A stretch of DNA of 6,920 nt from Cellvibrionaceae bacterium (GTDB lineage: Bacteria > Pseudomonadota > Gammaproteobacteria > Pseudomonadales > Cellvibrionaceae): NCBI GenBank assembly GCA_025800435.1, contig JAOXRV010000468.1:1-6920 (forward strand), read 5' to 3'. Position 1 is the first letter of the stretch. Each line of letters starts with the position of its first letter. Under the pieces are notes generated by a model that was given only the letters and a program-made list of their open reading frames with translations, was not told the DNA's origin and did not search any database. The position numbers were made by a program, and so were the translations under genes. This document shows positions 1-6,266 of the stretch, piece after piece.

Positions 1-1062
1 GATCAGGAGCTGCGCCAAGCGGTATCGGCCGTAGTGGATGAGCTTAGCCAGCTCGACGGCATTAGCGATGTGCGCGATGACTTGCGTCCGGGCAAACCCG
101 CTATCCGCTTTCGCTTAAAACCCGAGGGACGCGCGCTGGGAGTGACCACTGCCGATCTTGCGAGCCAAGTGGGGGATTCTTTTGGCGGCCTTGAAGTACA
201 GCGTTTTCAACGCCGCAGCGATGAAGTCAAGGTAATTGCCCGCGTCCCCGAGCGCGCGCGCGACTCGCTGCATGATTTATTAACCATGAATATTCGCTTG
301 GCCGATGGTAATTTCGTGCCGCTGCTGTCGCTGGCCGATGTGGAGTCCTACTATGTGAGCGATTCGATTCAACGCCGGGATTTCAAGCGGGCGGCCACAA
401 TTCGCGCGAGTATCGATAAGCAGTTGAGTTCCTCGGCTGAGGTATTTGCCAGTTTGAATAAGGGTGTGGCAGCGCAGTTGCGCCAGACCTATCCGGGGCT
501 GACGATTCGGCCGGTGGGTGAGCTGGAAGAAGAGCAAGCGATGCTGCGTGGGCTAGTGAAAGCGCTGATCATATCGCTGTTGTTAATCTATGTATTGCTT
601 GCCATTCCGCTTAAGTCTTATTGGCAACCTTTGGTTATTATGTCGGTGGTGCCATTTGGCTTTGCCGGTGCTGTGGTCGGCCATCTCATTGTTGGCATTC
701 CTGTGAGTGTGTTTTCGTTTTTTGGGATGTTGGCCCTGACCGGTGTCGTGGTGAACGACAGCTTGGTGATGATGACCCGTTACAATCAGTTCCGCGAAGA
801 CGGTATGGAAGTCAAACGCGCCCTGGTCGAAGCGGGTTCGTCGCGCTTACGCGCGATCTTTCTGACCACCGTAACCACCGTCGCCGGTTTGACACCGCTA
901 ATGTTGGAAACCTCAGAGCAGGCGCAATACTTGATTCCGGCGGCGGTGTCGCTGGCGTTTGGTGAGCTGTTTGCAACGGTGATCACCCTGTTGCTGGTGC
1001 CGATTGTTATCGCTGGCGGCAACGATATCGGCAGTCTGCTGTCGCGCCCTAAGGCTGACTAG
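1..1062 (+). CDS. RND-family efflux transporter permease, C-terminal part (5' end outside window)
   Basis: The reading frame is open from base 1, so the gene starts upstream; 353 residues are visible, roughly the last third of a permease that is normally about 1,000-1,050 residues. The first ~175 residues look like the periplasmic docking/porter region. They are followed by about five membrane segments (TM8-TM12), including the stretch LIYVLLAIPLKSYWQPLVIM, a TM10 with the motif GVVVNDSLVMM, and the segment LTTVTTVAGLTPLML, all typical of AcrB/HAE-like pumps. Members export drugs, detergents or other amphiphiles across the envelope using proton-motive force, with a periplasmic adaptor and an outer-membrane channel. 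The adaptor would be expected upstream, outside the window. The VVND motif replaces the GxxxKN form of classical AcrB TM10. The TAG stop shares its last base with the next gene's GTG. The family call is very safe; the substrate cannot be told. Confidence 0.96.
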   Translation, partial: DQELRQAVSAVVDELSQLDGISDVRDDLRPGKPAIRFRLKPEGRALGVTTADLASQVGDSFGGLEVQRFQRRSDEVKVIARVPERARDSLHDLLTMNIRLADGNFVPLLSLADVESYYVSDSIQRRDFKRAATIRASIDKQLSSSAEVFASLNKGVAAQLRQTYPGLTIRPVGELEEEQAMLRGLVKALIISLLLIYVLLAIPLKSYWQPLVIMSVVPFGFAGAVVGHLIVGIPVSVFSFFGMLALTGVVVNDSLVMMTRYNQFREDGMEVKRALVEAGSSRLRAIFLTTVTTVAGLTPLMLETSEQAQYLIPAAVSLAFGELFATVITLLLVPIVIAGGNDIGSLLSRPKAD

Positions 1063-1910
1063 TGGTGGTGGGTTTGCGGCCAACTTGCCGCCGCTGGATC
1101 GCCGGCCTATCAGCGCTGATATGGCTGGCCGCTGCGGCGACGGCTGCCGCTAAGCCGCCCAGCGCTGGGCCGGCGCCGATCGAGGAGAGCTTTGTCTACC
1201 AACTGGCCTCTGCCGAAGATAATATTGGCGAGCTGCGTATTGGTGTGGTGCGCCAGGCAAGTGGCGCTTACCTTATCTTTGAGCATGCCCAGATCCACAG
1301 TGCCGGCTGGTGGGGGACAGTCGATATTCGCAGCAACTATCGCGAAGCATACAACCGCGAGCATCAGCTGCAACAAATAGACGATAAAGTCCTTGAGGGG
1401 CGCGCGCTGCGCTGGACTCAGGTACAGCCAGTGGCGAATCATCTGCGCGTTTGCAAGGCCAAGATCGGTGGCCTCAGCCAAACACAGCAAGGCCGGCTGC
1501 GGGCGCTGTTGCCAGGCCCGGCTGAGCGATACTCGGTCGCGGCTGCCAATATCGCTGCTGCTGAACAGCTATTGCGGGCTGTTCGGGGCGAACCCTGTAA
1601 ACCGGTTTACTTAAACGGTAAAGACTTCCTTAGCAGTCTGGCGAATCTACCAATGTACTGGTTTCAGCGGGGGCGCCAGTTGCCACCGAAAATTCGCCTG
1701 CTGGACGGTGAAACACTTACGGTTACTGAGTACCAAGTTAGCGCCCAGGGCAATCATTATCTGCTTAATGCCGACGGGGTTAAGCCGATTGAACTGTGGT
1801 TAGCGCTAAGCGAGCGCGGTACGCCCTACTTTAGCCGCTTGCAAACCGCAGACGATGACGGCCCAATTGTTATCGCCCTAAAACCGAGTGCCCCGGCGAG
1901 GGCTATATAA
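1062..1910 (+). CDS. Exported protein of unknown function (DUF6134/DUF3108-like)
   Basis: A 282-residue protein starts at a GTG that overlaps the stop of the efflux permease gene by one base (TAGTG), with AAGG seven bases before it. This points to translational coupling. Residues 1-30 form a signal peptide: arginines early, a hydrophobic core around IAGLSALIWLAAAATAAA, and a likely cut after AAA; there is no lipobox cysteine. The mature part begins with FVYQLASAEDNIGELRIGVV and ends with a segment like ADGVKPIELWLALSERGTPYFSRL. This pattern recalls the DUF6134/DUF3108 families of periplasmic beta-rich proteins; I recognise it only by style, not by a search. Cys131 and Cys179 could form a disulfide in the periplasm. 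The gene's position suggests a periplasmic accessory to the pump or to handling of its substrate, which is inference. The gene itself is well supported; the family call is moderate. Confidence 0.85.
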   Translation: MVVGLRPTCRRWIAGLSALIWLAAAATAAAKPPSAGPAPIEESFVYQLASAEDNIGELRIGVVRQASGAYLIFEHAQIHSAGWWGTVDIRSNYREAYNREHQLQQIDDKVLEGRALRWTQVQPVANHLRVCKAKIGGLSQTQQGRLRALLPGPAERYSVAAANIAAAEQLLRAVRGEPCKPVYLNGKDFLSSLANLPMYWFQRGRQLPPKIRLLDGETLTVTEYQVSAQGNHYLLNADGVKPIELWLALSERGTPYFSRLQTADDDGPIVIALKPSAPARAI

Positions 1911-1911
1911 G

Positions 1912-1926
1912 GCTATCGCTGATAGC
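1912..1926. other. Short inverted repeat between two converging genes
   Basis: GCTATC and GATAGC form a perfect 6-bp stem around a 3-base loop (GCT), two bases after the stop of the exported-protein gene and 18 bases before the end of the methyltransferase gene. No T-run follows on either strand, so it is at best a weak or Rho-assisted 3' end. It may be chance. Confidence 0.35.
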
Positions 1927-1944
1927 AACGATTATCGTAACGAC

Positions 1945-2517
1945 TTATGGGCACGCAGCTGGTTTAAACAGTGTTATCTCCATAAGCTTGCCAATCACGC
2001 TTGTGCACTGCACCCGAGCGTCTGCCAAGTAGCTGGCCGGTACTGCCGCCGGTGGGTGGTCTGGGTCTGTTTTCCAGGCCATTTCCAGGGTTTTGGGCAG
2101 TGGCTCAAAGAAGGCCACCGAGCCGCCTTGGCGGCATACCCTCAGCGCCTCGCTGACTACCTGGGCCCTGAATTGCTCGGGTATATGGTGTAAGACCCCA
2201 AAGAAGCACACCGCTTCAAACTGTTCGGCGGCAAATGGCATGGCCGCCGCATCGAAGGCTTTAAAGGTGATCTTATCTGCAACGCCGACTTTGCTGGCGG
2301 TTTCGAACCAATCCAGGCCCGCGTAGTGGGTGTCGTCGTCGGCTGGCTCACCGGTGGTTACCCGATGGCCATTAAGCGCGAGAAAGGTGGCGAAGTAGCC
2401 GTTGCCGGTGCCGACATCGAGTACGTCTGATCCGGGGGTTAAGTTCATCTGTGCAGTGGCGAGCTTGCCATCGTGGCAAATCATTTCAAATATTGGCCCA
2501 AGGCTTTCAGAGGTCAC
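1945..2517 (-). CDS. Class I SAM-dependent methyltransferase
   Basis: This 190-residue protein has the Rossmann-type methyltransferase fold signature. Motif I is VLDVGTGNGYF (residues 32-42), the glycine loop that binds S-adenosylmethionine. An acidic residue after strand 2 (E57) is placed to hold the ribose, FDAAAMPF (88-95) fits the adenine-contacting loop, FEAVCFFGVLHHI (100-112) is motif IV, and ALRVCRQGGSVAFFEP (124-139) is the next strand region. It resembles the Methyltransf_11/25 type, usually small-molecule methylases; the substrate is unknown. It is at the short end for the family, without an added substrate domain. The start is a GTG preceded by AAGGAG seven bases away (2525-2530), which makes the start firm. 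It is transcribed divergently from the MarR-like gene, and a copy of the 14-base motif found near that gene lies about 107 bases upstream. MarR control of this gene is therefore likely but unproven. Confidence 0.93.
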   Translation of the reverse strand: MTSESLGPIFEMICHDGKLATAQMNLTPGSDVLDVGTGNGYFATFLALNGHRVTTGEPADDDTHYAGLDWFETASKVGVADKITFKAFDAAAMPFAAEQFEAVCFFGVLHHIPEQFRAQVVSEALRVCRQGGSVAFFEPLPKTLEMAWKTDPDHPPAAVPASYLADARVQCTSVIGKLMEITLFKPAACP

Positions 2518-2524
2518 TATTAAG

Positions 2525-2530
2525 CTCCTT
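2525..2530 (-). promoter_or_regulatory. Ribosome binding site of the methyltransferase gene
   Basis: On the minus strand this is AAGGAG, seven bases before the GTG at 2517. It fixes the GTG start, which would otherwise compete with in-frame ATG codons at residues 13 and 24 that lie inside the domain. Confidence 0.8.
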
Positions 2531-2623
2531 TTTTGCGTTTTAGCTAGTGTGTGTTCGGTTTGCGGCCACTGTGTCAGCTGGCGGTGTATTCGATGTTAAT
2601 TGGCGACCCATGCGACCGGAATA

Positions 2624-2637
2624 ATGGTAAAGTAGCT
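2624..2637. promoter_or_regulatory. Copy 1 of the 14-base motif ATGGTAAAGTAGCT (possible MarR half/weak operator)
   Basis: The exact 14 bases recur at 2773-2786, 149 bases further on in the same orientation. Here the right-hand half continues as AAACTTA, so the GTAAAG-TAG-CTTTAC symmetry is broken at two positions and the site would be a weaker operator than copy 2. It lies about 107 bases upstream of the methyltransferase start. Binding by the neighbouring MarR-like protein is an inference. Confidence 0.5.
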
Positions 2638-2770
2638 AAACTTATTTGGTGTGCTTTTGGGCCTGCTGGGTATGGCCTTCAGGCGCGGCCAGAGTATTTT
2701 ACACATAAAAATAGGTTTTTTAACTTGATGGGTAAGCCGGTGCTGATTGGATATTACACCAAATTCCGCA

Positions 2771-2795
2771 ATATGGTAAAGTAGCTTTACTATAT
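2771..2795. promoter_or_regulatory. Near-perfect 25-base palindrome, probable operator of the MarR-like protein
   Basis: The core is GTAAAG (2776-2781), a 3-base centre TAG, and CTTTAC (2785-2790). It extends outward through one mismatch to ATAT on the left and ATAT on the right, giving ten matched base pairs. MarR-family dimers usually bind AT-rich palindromes of this size near their own promoters. The site lies 160 bases before the marR-like start, between the divergent genes, and shares 14 exact bases with 2624-2637. A poor -35/-10 pair (TTGATG at 2725-2730, GATATT at 2750-2755, spacing 19) lies just upstream, so a bound repressor would cover the start of such a transcript. Confidence 0.6.
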
Positions 2796-2820
2796 CAGGG
2801 GTGAGGCGGCAGGGCGGCGA

Positions 2821-2870
2821 GAGGCTTATAAAAGAGGCTTATAAAGAGGCTTATAAAAGAGGCTTATAAA
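2821..2870 (+). repeat. Tandem repeat: four units of GAGGCTTATAAA(A), alternating 13/12 bases
   Basis: The units lie at 2821-2833 (13), 2834-2845 (12), 2846-2858 (13) and 2859-2870 (12). Because the extra A alternates, the array is also two exact 25-base copies. Each unit carries GAGG, which resembles a Shine-Dalgarno core, followed by TATAAA, which resembles a -10 box. No good -35 box lies at the right distance from any unit. The array ends 83 bases before the MarR-like GTG, probably in its leader. Copy number may vary between strains by slippage. Confidence 0.9.
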
Positions 2871-2953
2871 GAGTTGCCCTAGAGAATTTTGACGGTTGCC
2901 ATTAGTATAGCGTGGCTAAAGGCAAAACTGCCGGGTGACGATAAGGTTAATGA

Positions 2954-3412
2954 GTGGAAACCAAAGAAGATCTAATTAAGTTAGCTATCCGCCGGCTGCT
3001 GAAAATCTCCCAATTACACGCGCGAATTGAACAGACGCCGATCAAGGTGGAAGAGGGCCTGGTACTGACTACCCGAGAGGTGCATACCCTGGTTGCCATT
3101 GCTGAGCAGGAGTCAATTAGCATTACCCAACTGGCGGCGCGGTTTGGGGTTAGCAAGAGCGCCTCATCGCAAATGGTCAATAAACTTGAGAAAAGGGACT
3201 TGCTGCTAAAGCGGCAGGCCGCGCACAGCAATAAAGAATACGAGCTATCACTCACTGAGCAGGGTTGGAAGGCCTTTCGTGCCCATGAACAGTATCGTGG
3301 CCGCAGCCGCGATCAGTTGATTAGCAAGCTCAGTGGCTTTTCCATTGCCCAGATTGCGACCTTGTCGGTGTTGCTTGAGGAGATGGAAAACACCATGAAT
3401 AAGCATCTTTAA
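2954..3412 (+). CDS. MarR-family transcriptional regulator
   Basis: A 152-residue protein, the usual MarR length, which binds DNA as a dimer in the cytoplasm. Residues 1-30 form the N-terminal dimerisation helix region. The winged helix-turn-helix runs from about residue 54 to 104: SITQLAARFGVSKSASSQMV contains helix and recognition helix, followed by NKLEKRDLLLKRQ and the wing up to ELSLTEQG. The C-terminal helices (about 105-150) complete the dimer interface. The start is GTG with AAGG seven bases upstream; the next in-frame ATG falls inside the recognition helix, so GTG must be used. The gene is divergent from the methyltransferase gene and is preceded by a palindrome suited to a MarR dimer, so self-repression and control of the methyltransferase gene are likely. 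The signal that releases it is unknown; no cysteine is present, which argues against an OhrR-type thiol sensor. Confidence 0.95.
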   Translation: METKEDLIKLAIRRLLKISQLHARIEQTPIKVEEGLVLTTREVHTLVAIAEQESISITQLAARFGVSKSASSQMVNKLEKRDLLLKRQAAHSNKEYELSLTEQGWKAFRAHEQYRGRSRDQLISKLSGFSIAQIATLSVLLEEMENTMNKHL

Positions 3413-3445
3413 TGGCCTTCGCCTATTAGCGGTATTTAGGGGCTG

Positions 3446-3485
3446 AAAAAAAGGGCGCCGTTTAACAGCCCGGCGCCCTTTTTTT
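3446..3485. terminator. Bidirectional intrinsic terminator
   Basis: Seven A bases, GGGCGCCG, a 10-base loop, CGGCGCCC and seven T bases form a 15-bp stem that reads as a Rho-independent terminator on both strands. It sits 33 bases after the MarR-like stop and 15 bases after the end of the converging RTX gene, so it can serve both. Confidence 0.93.
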
Positions 3486-3500
3486 GCTCGCACTGGTGTT

Positions 3501-5852
3501 TTACCCCAACAGCAAATCATCCAGCGACGCACTTGGCAGTTGCAGGGCATCCAGTGAATCGAATGCGCTGTGGCCGCTGGCCTCGTCACTCAGCTGGGCG
3601 CCAGTGAGTTGGTCGTCAGTTAAGTCATCGCTGTCATCGCTGAGCAAGTCCGAAGCGCTTAGCACATCGTCATCGGCGCTTGGGTTATTGGCCACCTCAA
3701 CCGTGTCCAAATCCCACACGGTGCCATTGGCAAACTCCAGTGCCTCGATATGGTTATCGCCGCTTTGTTGGTACTGGCCCTCGATATGAATGGTTTGATC
3801 GAGCCCGGCCACGCGGATGATCAGGTCATCTTCGCTGCGCTCAAGGGTAATGTCATCGCGATAGGGTAGCAGCGCATCAAAGCGAATGGTGTCATAACTA
3901 TTGCCCTCAGTATCCATATCGGCAATAAAAATTTCGCCGGCCTCAGAGACGATCAAATAAGTATCATCCCCTTGGTTGCCGTGTAGCGAGTCGCCATCGC
4001 CGGCGCTGAGATGGTCGTCGCCAGCACCGCCATAGACAGTGTCAGAGCCTGCTTCACCGTCAATTCGATCGTTGCCCTCGCCACCCCAAAGCTGATCATT
4101 ACCGGCGCCGCCGCGGATCTGGTCGTCGCCGCCCAGCCCTTTGATGCTGTCATCGCCGTCACCACCCTGCAATTCGTCATCGGCTTCGGTACCGACGATA
4201 GTTTCATCGCCCTGATTGTTCTCTGCCAGCATGGCGTAGATATCTTGTGGTGCCCATATGGTGCCATCGTGAAAGCGAATGATGTCAATCGAGTGGGTTT
4301 GGTCTTCGTTAAAGTAGGCTTCAATGGTAATGCTGCTGGCGTTGGCATTGTTGCTTAAAATTAGGTCGTTAACATCTCGGCTCAGGCTGATGTCATCGGC
4401 CTCGATGCCCTCCAGCAGGCGCAAGCTATTGCTTGAGTCTTCGCCCCAGAACTCATTGTCGCGAATAATGGTGTTGCCATCATTTTTACCCACCAGATAG
4501 GTGTCACTACCTTCACCGCCCTCTAGGTAATCGTTGCCGCTGTCACCGCGCAGAACATCGTCACCGTCACCGCCGTAAATGGTATCGTCACCGGCATTGC
4601 CATAGATGCGGTCGTTACCCAAACCGCCGTACACTGAGTCGCGGCCGCTACCACCGTAGAGGGTGTCATCGCCAGATTGACCGTATAGGGTGTCGTCACC
4701 GGCGCCGCCATCGATGCGGTCATCGCCATCGCCGCCGGCTATGCGGTCGTTGCCACCGAGCCCGGACAAAGCGTTGTCCTCGGCGTCGCCAACCAGGTAA
4801 TCATCGCCTTCGCTGGCCTGGTTTACCTCAGCGTATAGCTCGGCGGCGCTGATCACGCTACCGTCGGCGAATTCAATGGCATTGATAATGTAATTATCGC
4901 TTTGATAGGTTAACTGTGGAAAGAACTGATGCACAACCGTAACGGTTTGGCCGCTGTTGTTGATGCTGATGACCATATCGTAGTGTTCGCGGCTGACGCT
5001 AATATCTTGCTTGCTGATGCCTTCGCCCAGGCGCAAGGTGTTATTGGCATCACCCCACCAGTTATTATCCCAGATTGTTGTGTCGCCCTCGCCCAGATTG
5101 ACAATATAAGTGTCGTTGCCATCGCCACCGTACAGTTCGTCATCGCCGGCGCCGCCATCGAGGGTGTCGTCGCCTTGGTCGCCCCATAAGCTGTCGTTAC
5201 CGGCGCCACCATTGAGGTAATCATTGCCGTCAAAGCCCATCAGGGTGTCATTGCCACCCAGGCCGTATAGCTCGTTGTCGCTCTGGTCGCCTTCGAGGTG
5301 ATCGTCGCCCTCGGTGCCCACATTGAGTAGGTTTTTTATTTCATCGGCGCTGAGAATAGTGCCATCGTCAAATTCGATTTGCCCAATCACGGGGCCTGAG
5401 TCAAACCAAAAATCGGCAAATTGGCCGCGTATGGTGATGGTTTCGTCTGTGCCGGTCAGGCTCACCAGCAGGTCGTCGTGCTCGCGGCTGAAGTTGATGT
5501 CGTCGGCCGATAGGCCACCCTGCAATTTCAGGATATTGCTATTGTTGTCCCAATTATAATCGCTAATTACGGTGTGACCGTCGCCGGCGCTGACCAGATA
5601 GGTGTCTTTGCCGAGGCCGCCATAAAGGTGATCGTTGCCGGTGCCCCCCGCTAGGGTGTCGTCGCCATCAAAACCAAAGATAAAATCATCGCCCGCGTGG
5701 CCGTAGAGGGTGTCGGCTAAATCCGAACCGTAGAGCCAGTCATCGGCTTCGCTGCCATGAATTGTATCGTCTTCGCTTGTGTCTTCTACGCCCCAGAAAG
5801 AGGGAAATAAATTGAACTGTGGGTTCCAAAACTGAACTGTATTTGTGCTCAT
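3501..5852 (-). CDS. RTX calcium-binding repeat protein, four RTX/HCBP modules, likely type I secreted
   Basis: The protein has 783 residues from the ATG at 5852. After a short N-terminus (about 27 residues, with FWNPQFNLFPSFWG) it consists of four modules, at about 28-177, 181-345, 347-543 and 547-719. Each starts with RTX nonapeptides of the GGxGxDxLx type that coil into calcium-binding beta rolls; I count roughly 6, 8, 12 and 10 units. Each tract ends in DTYLV/DTYIV/DTYLI and is followed by about 90 residues like the HCBP-related domain (PF06594), with marks such as DINFSREHDDLLVS and IEFDDGTILSADEI. The final ~64 residues are acidic and end LDDLLLG, a good type I secretion signal; there is no N-terminal signal peptide. 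The protein has no cysteine and very few lysines. No protease, lipase, adhesin or toxin domain is visible. Folding outside the cell on calcium is known for the family; the job here is unknown (surface scaffold or S-layer-like are guesses). No transporter genes for its export lie in the window. Confidence 0.95.
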   Translation of the reverse strand: MSTNTVQFWNPQFNLFPSFWGVEDTSEDDTIHGSEADDWLYGSDLADTLYGHAGDDFIFGFDGDDTLAGGTGNDHLYGGLGKDTYLVSAGDGHTVISDYNWDNNSNILKLQGGLSADDINFSREHDDLLVSLTGTDETITIRGQFADFWFDSGPVIGQIEFDDGTILSADEIKNLLNVGTEGDDHLEGDQSDNELYGLGGNDTLMGFDGNDYLNGGAGNDSLWGDQGDDTLDGGAGDDELYGGDGNDTYIVNLGEGDTTIWDNNWWGDANNTLRLGEGISKQDISVSREHYDMVISINNSGQTVTVVHQFFPQLTYQSDNYIINAIEFADGSVISAAELYAEVNQASEGDDYLVGDAEDNALSGLGGNDRIAGGDGDDRIDGGAGDDTLYGQSGDDTLYGGSGRDSVYGGLGNDRIYGNAGDDTIYGGDGDDVLRGDSGNDYLEGGEGSDTYLVGKNDGNTIIRDNEFWGEDSSNSLRLLEGIEADDISLSRDVNDLILSNNANASSITIEAYFNEDQTHSIDIIRFHDGTIWAPQDIYAMLAENNQGDETIVGTEADDELQGGDGDDSIKGLGGDDQIRGGAGNDQLWGGEGNDRIDGEAGSDTVYGGAGDDHLSAGDGDSLHGNQGDDTYLIVSEAGEIFIADMDTEGNSYDTIRFDALLPYRDDITLERSEDDLIIRVAGLDQTIHIEGQYQQSGDNHIEALEFANGTVWDLDTVEVANNPSADDDVLSASDLLSDDSDDLTDDQLTGAQLSDEASGHSAFDSLDALQLPSASLDDLLLG
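3954..5771 (-). repeat. Repeated RTX/HCBP modules inside the RTX gene
   Basis: RTX-coding tracts lie at about 5598-5771, 5100-5312, 4494-4814 and 3954-4214, separated by the HCBP-related segments. At DNA level the tracts are near-repeats of a 27-base unit, so slippage or recombination could change the unit number. Assembly errors are also likelier here than elsewhere. The fourth HCBP-like segment follows the last tract, at about 3696-3953. Confidence 0.85.
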
Positions 5853-5855
5853 AGT

Positions 5856-5863
5856 GATCACCT
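5856..5863 (-). promoter_or_regulatory. Extended ribosome binding site of the RTX gene
   Basis: On the minus strand this reads AGGTGATC, matching the extended 16S anti-Shine-Dalgarno complement (AGGAGGTGATC). The AGGTG core ends six bases before the ATG at 5852. A GTG at 5861 in the same frame would give three more residues, but it lies inside this site, so ATG is preferred. Confidence 0.7.
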
Positions 5864-5894
5864 AGCTGTATGTTTAATGGAGTAATTTAATGCT

Positions 5895-5930
5895 GCTGTT
5901 ATTGCGGCTATTTACGCTGCTATTTTTGCT
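5895..5930 (-). repeat. Degenerate 12-base tandem repeat in the RTX leader
   Basis: On the plus strand the three units are GCTGTTATTGCG, GCTATTTACGCT and GCTATTTTTGCT. They lie 43-78 bases upstream of the RTX start, so they are probably in its promoter or 5' leader. The function is unknown, and a degenerate AT/GC alternation by chance is possible. Confidence 0.45.
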
Positions 5931-5938
5931 TTGCTATC

Positions 5939-5962
5939 AGAGCCGATTATCCCTAAGGCTCT
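5939..5962 (-). other. Inverted repeat upstream of the RTX gene
   Basis: AGAGCC and GGCTCT form a perfect 6-bp stem with a 12-base loop, 87 bases before the RTX start. It could be a leader hairpin or an operator. No T-run follows, so it is not an intrinsic terminator. Confidence 0.3.
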
Positions 5963-6266
5963 TTGGAAATAGTTATTTGGTGCTAATTTCTAGTAGCCTC
6001 GTTTGGTTTTTTTAGCTGAATTTTAGTGCCTGCCTGGCGATGGTTTTAGCGTGGCTATGGCTTAGTTAACAACTTCTCAATTTTCCGTCGAACAGACTAG
6101 AGTAAGCAAAAATACCGCGCAATGCATAATGTCGGACTGAGCCAAAAATACGAAAAAAGTAGTATTACTATTTGCTAAATTTCGGTATGAGTCGCGGCGA
6201 TTTTTTTGCCTGACTGCTTAAGGGGAGGCCTGAGTTATTCAGAGGTGCCCTAGTAGGGAGGCAGCT

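Larger units (their letters stand above)
2518..2953. other. 436-base divergent control region, no gene
   Basis: This stretch separates the methyltransferase and MarR-like starts. It holds the two copies of the 14-base motif, a 9-base inverted pair (ATTTGGTGT at 2644-2652 and ACACCAAAT at 2756-2764), and a tandem repeat at 2821-2870. A 77-codon plus-strand frame across 2551-2784 has no domain-like character and reads through the operator-like sites, so I treat the region as noncoding. No convincing sigma-70 promoter was found for either gene. TTGACG at 2889-2894 has no -10 box at normal spacing. Confidence 0.7.
5853..6266. other. AT-rich intergenic region upstream of the RTX gene
   Basis: No protein frame here looks real. 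It contains the 12-base degenerate repeat, the 5939-5962 inverted repeat and an 11-base palindrome TAGTATTACTA (6160-6170). Promoter-like pairs on the minus strand are weak: TTGTTA with CTAAAA at 17-base spacing around 6040-6070 is the best seen. The RTX promoter should lie here, because the upstream AraC-like gene ends at 6331. Confidence 0.55.

Noticed and set aside
1912..1926. Hairpin as an intrinsic terminator for the efflux operon
   Set aside because: The stem is only six base pairs and no T-run follows on either strand.
2642..2651. TTATTTGGTG shared with 5973-5982 upstream of the RTX gene, as a common regulatory site
   Set aside because: A 10-base match between two AT-rich regions in a window this long is expected by chance, and the flanks differ.
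2551..2784. 77-codon plus-strand frame in the control region
   Set aside because: No domain-like sequence and no ribosome site, and it runs through the probable operator sites.
2821..2870. Array resembling a very short CRISPR
   Set aside because: The units are directly adjacent, with no variable spacers and no cas genes, so it is a simple tandem repeat.
2889..2894. TTGACG as a -35 box for the MarR-like gene
   Set aside because: No acceptable -10 hexamer lies 16-18 bases downstream. TAGTAT is only 8 bases away, and GCTAAA is 20 away and poor.
3953..5559. Several open frames on both strands inside the RTX gene
   Set aside because: They are produced by the repetitive codon pattern of the RTX tracts; their products are low-complexity shadows of it.
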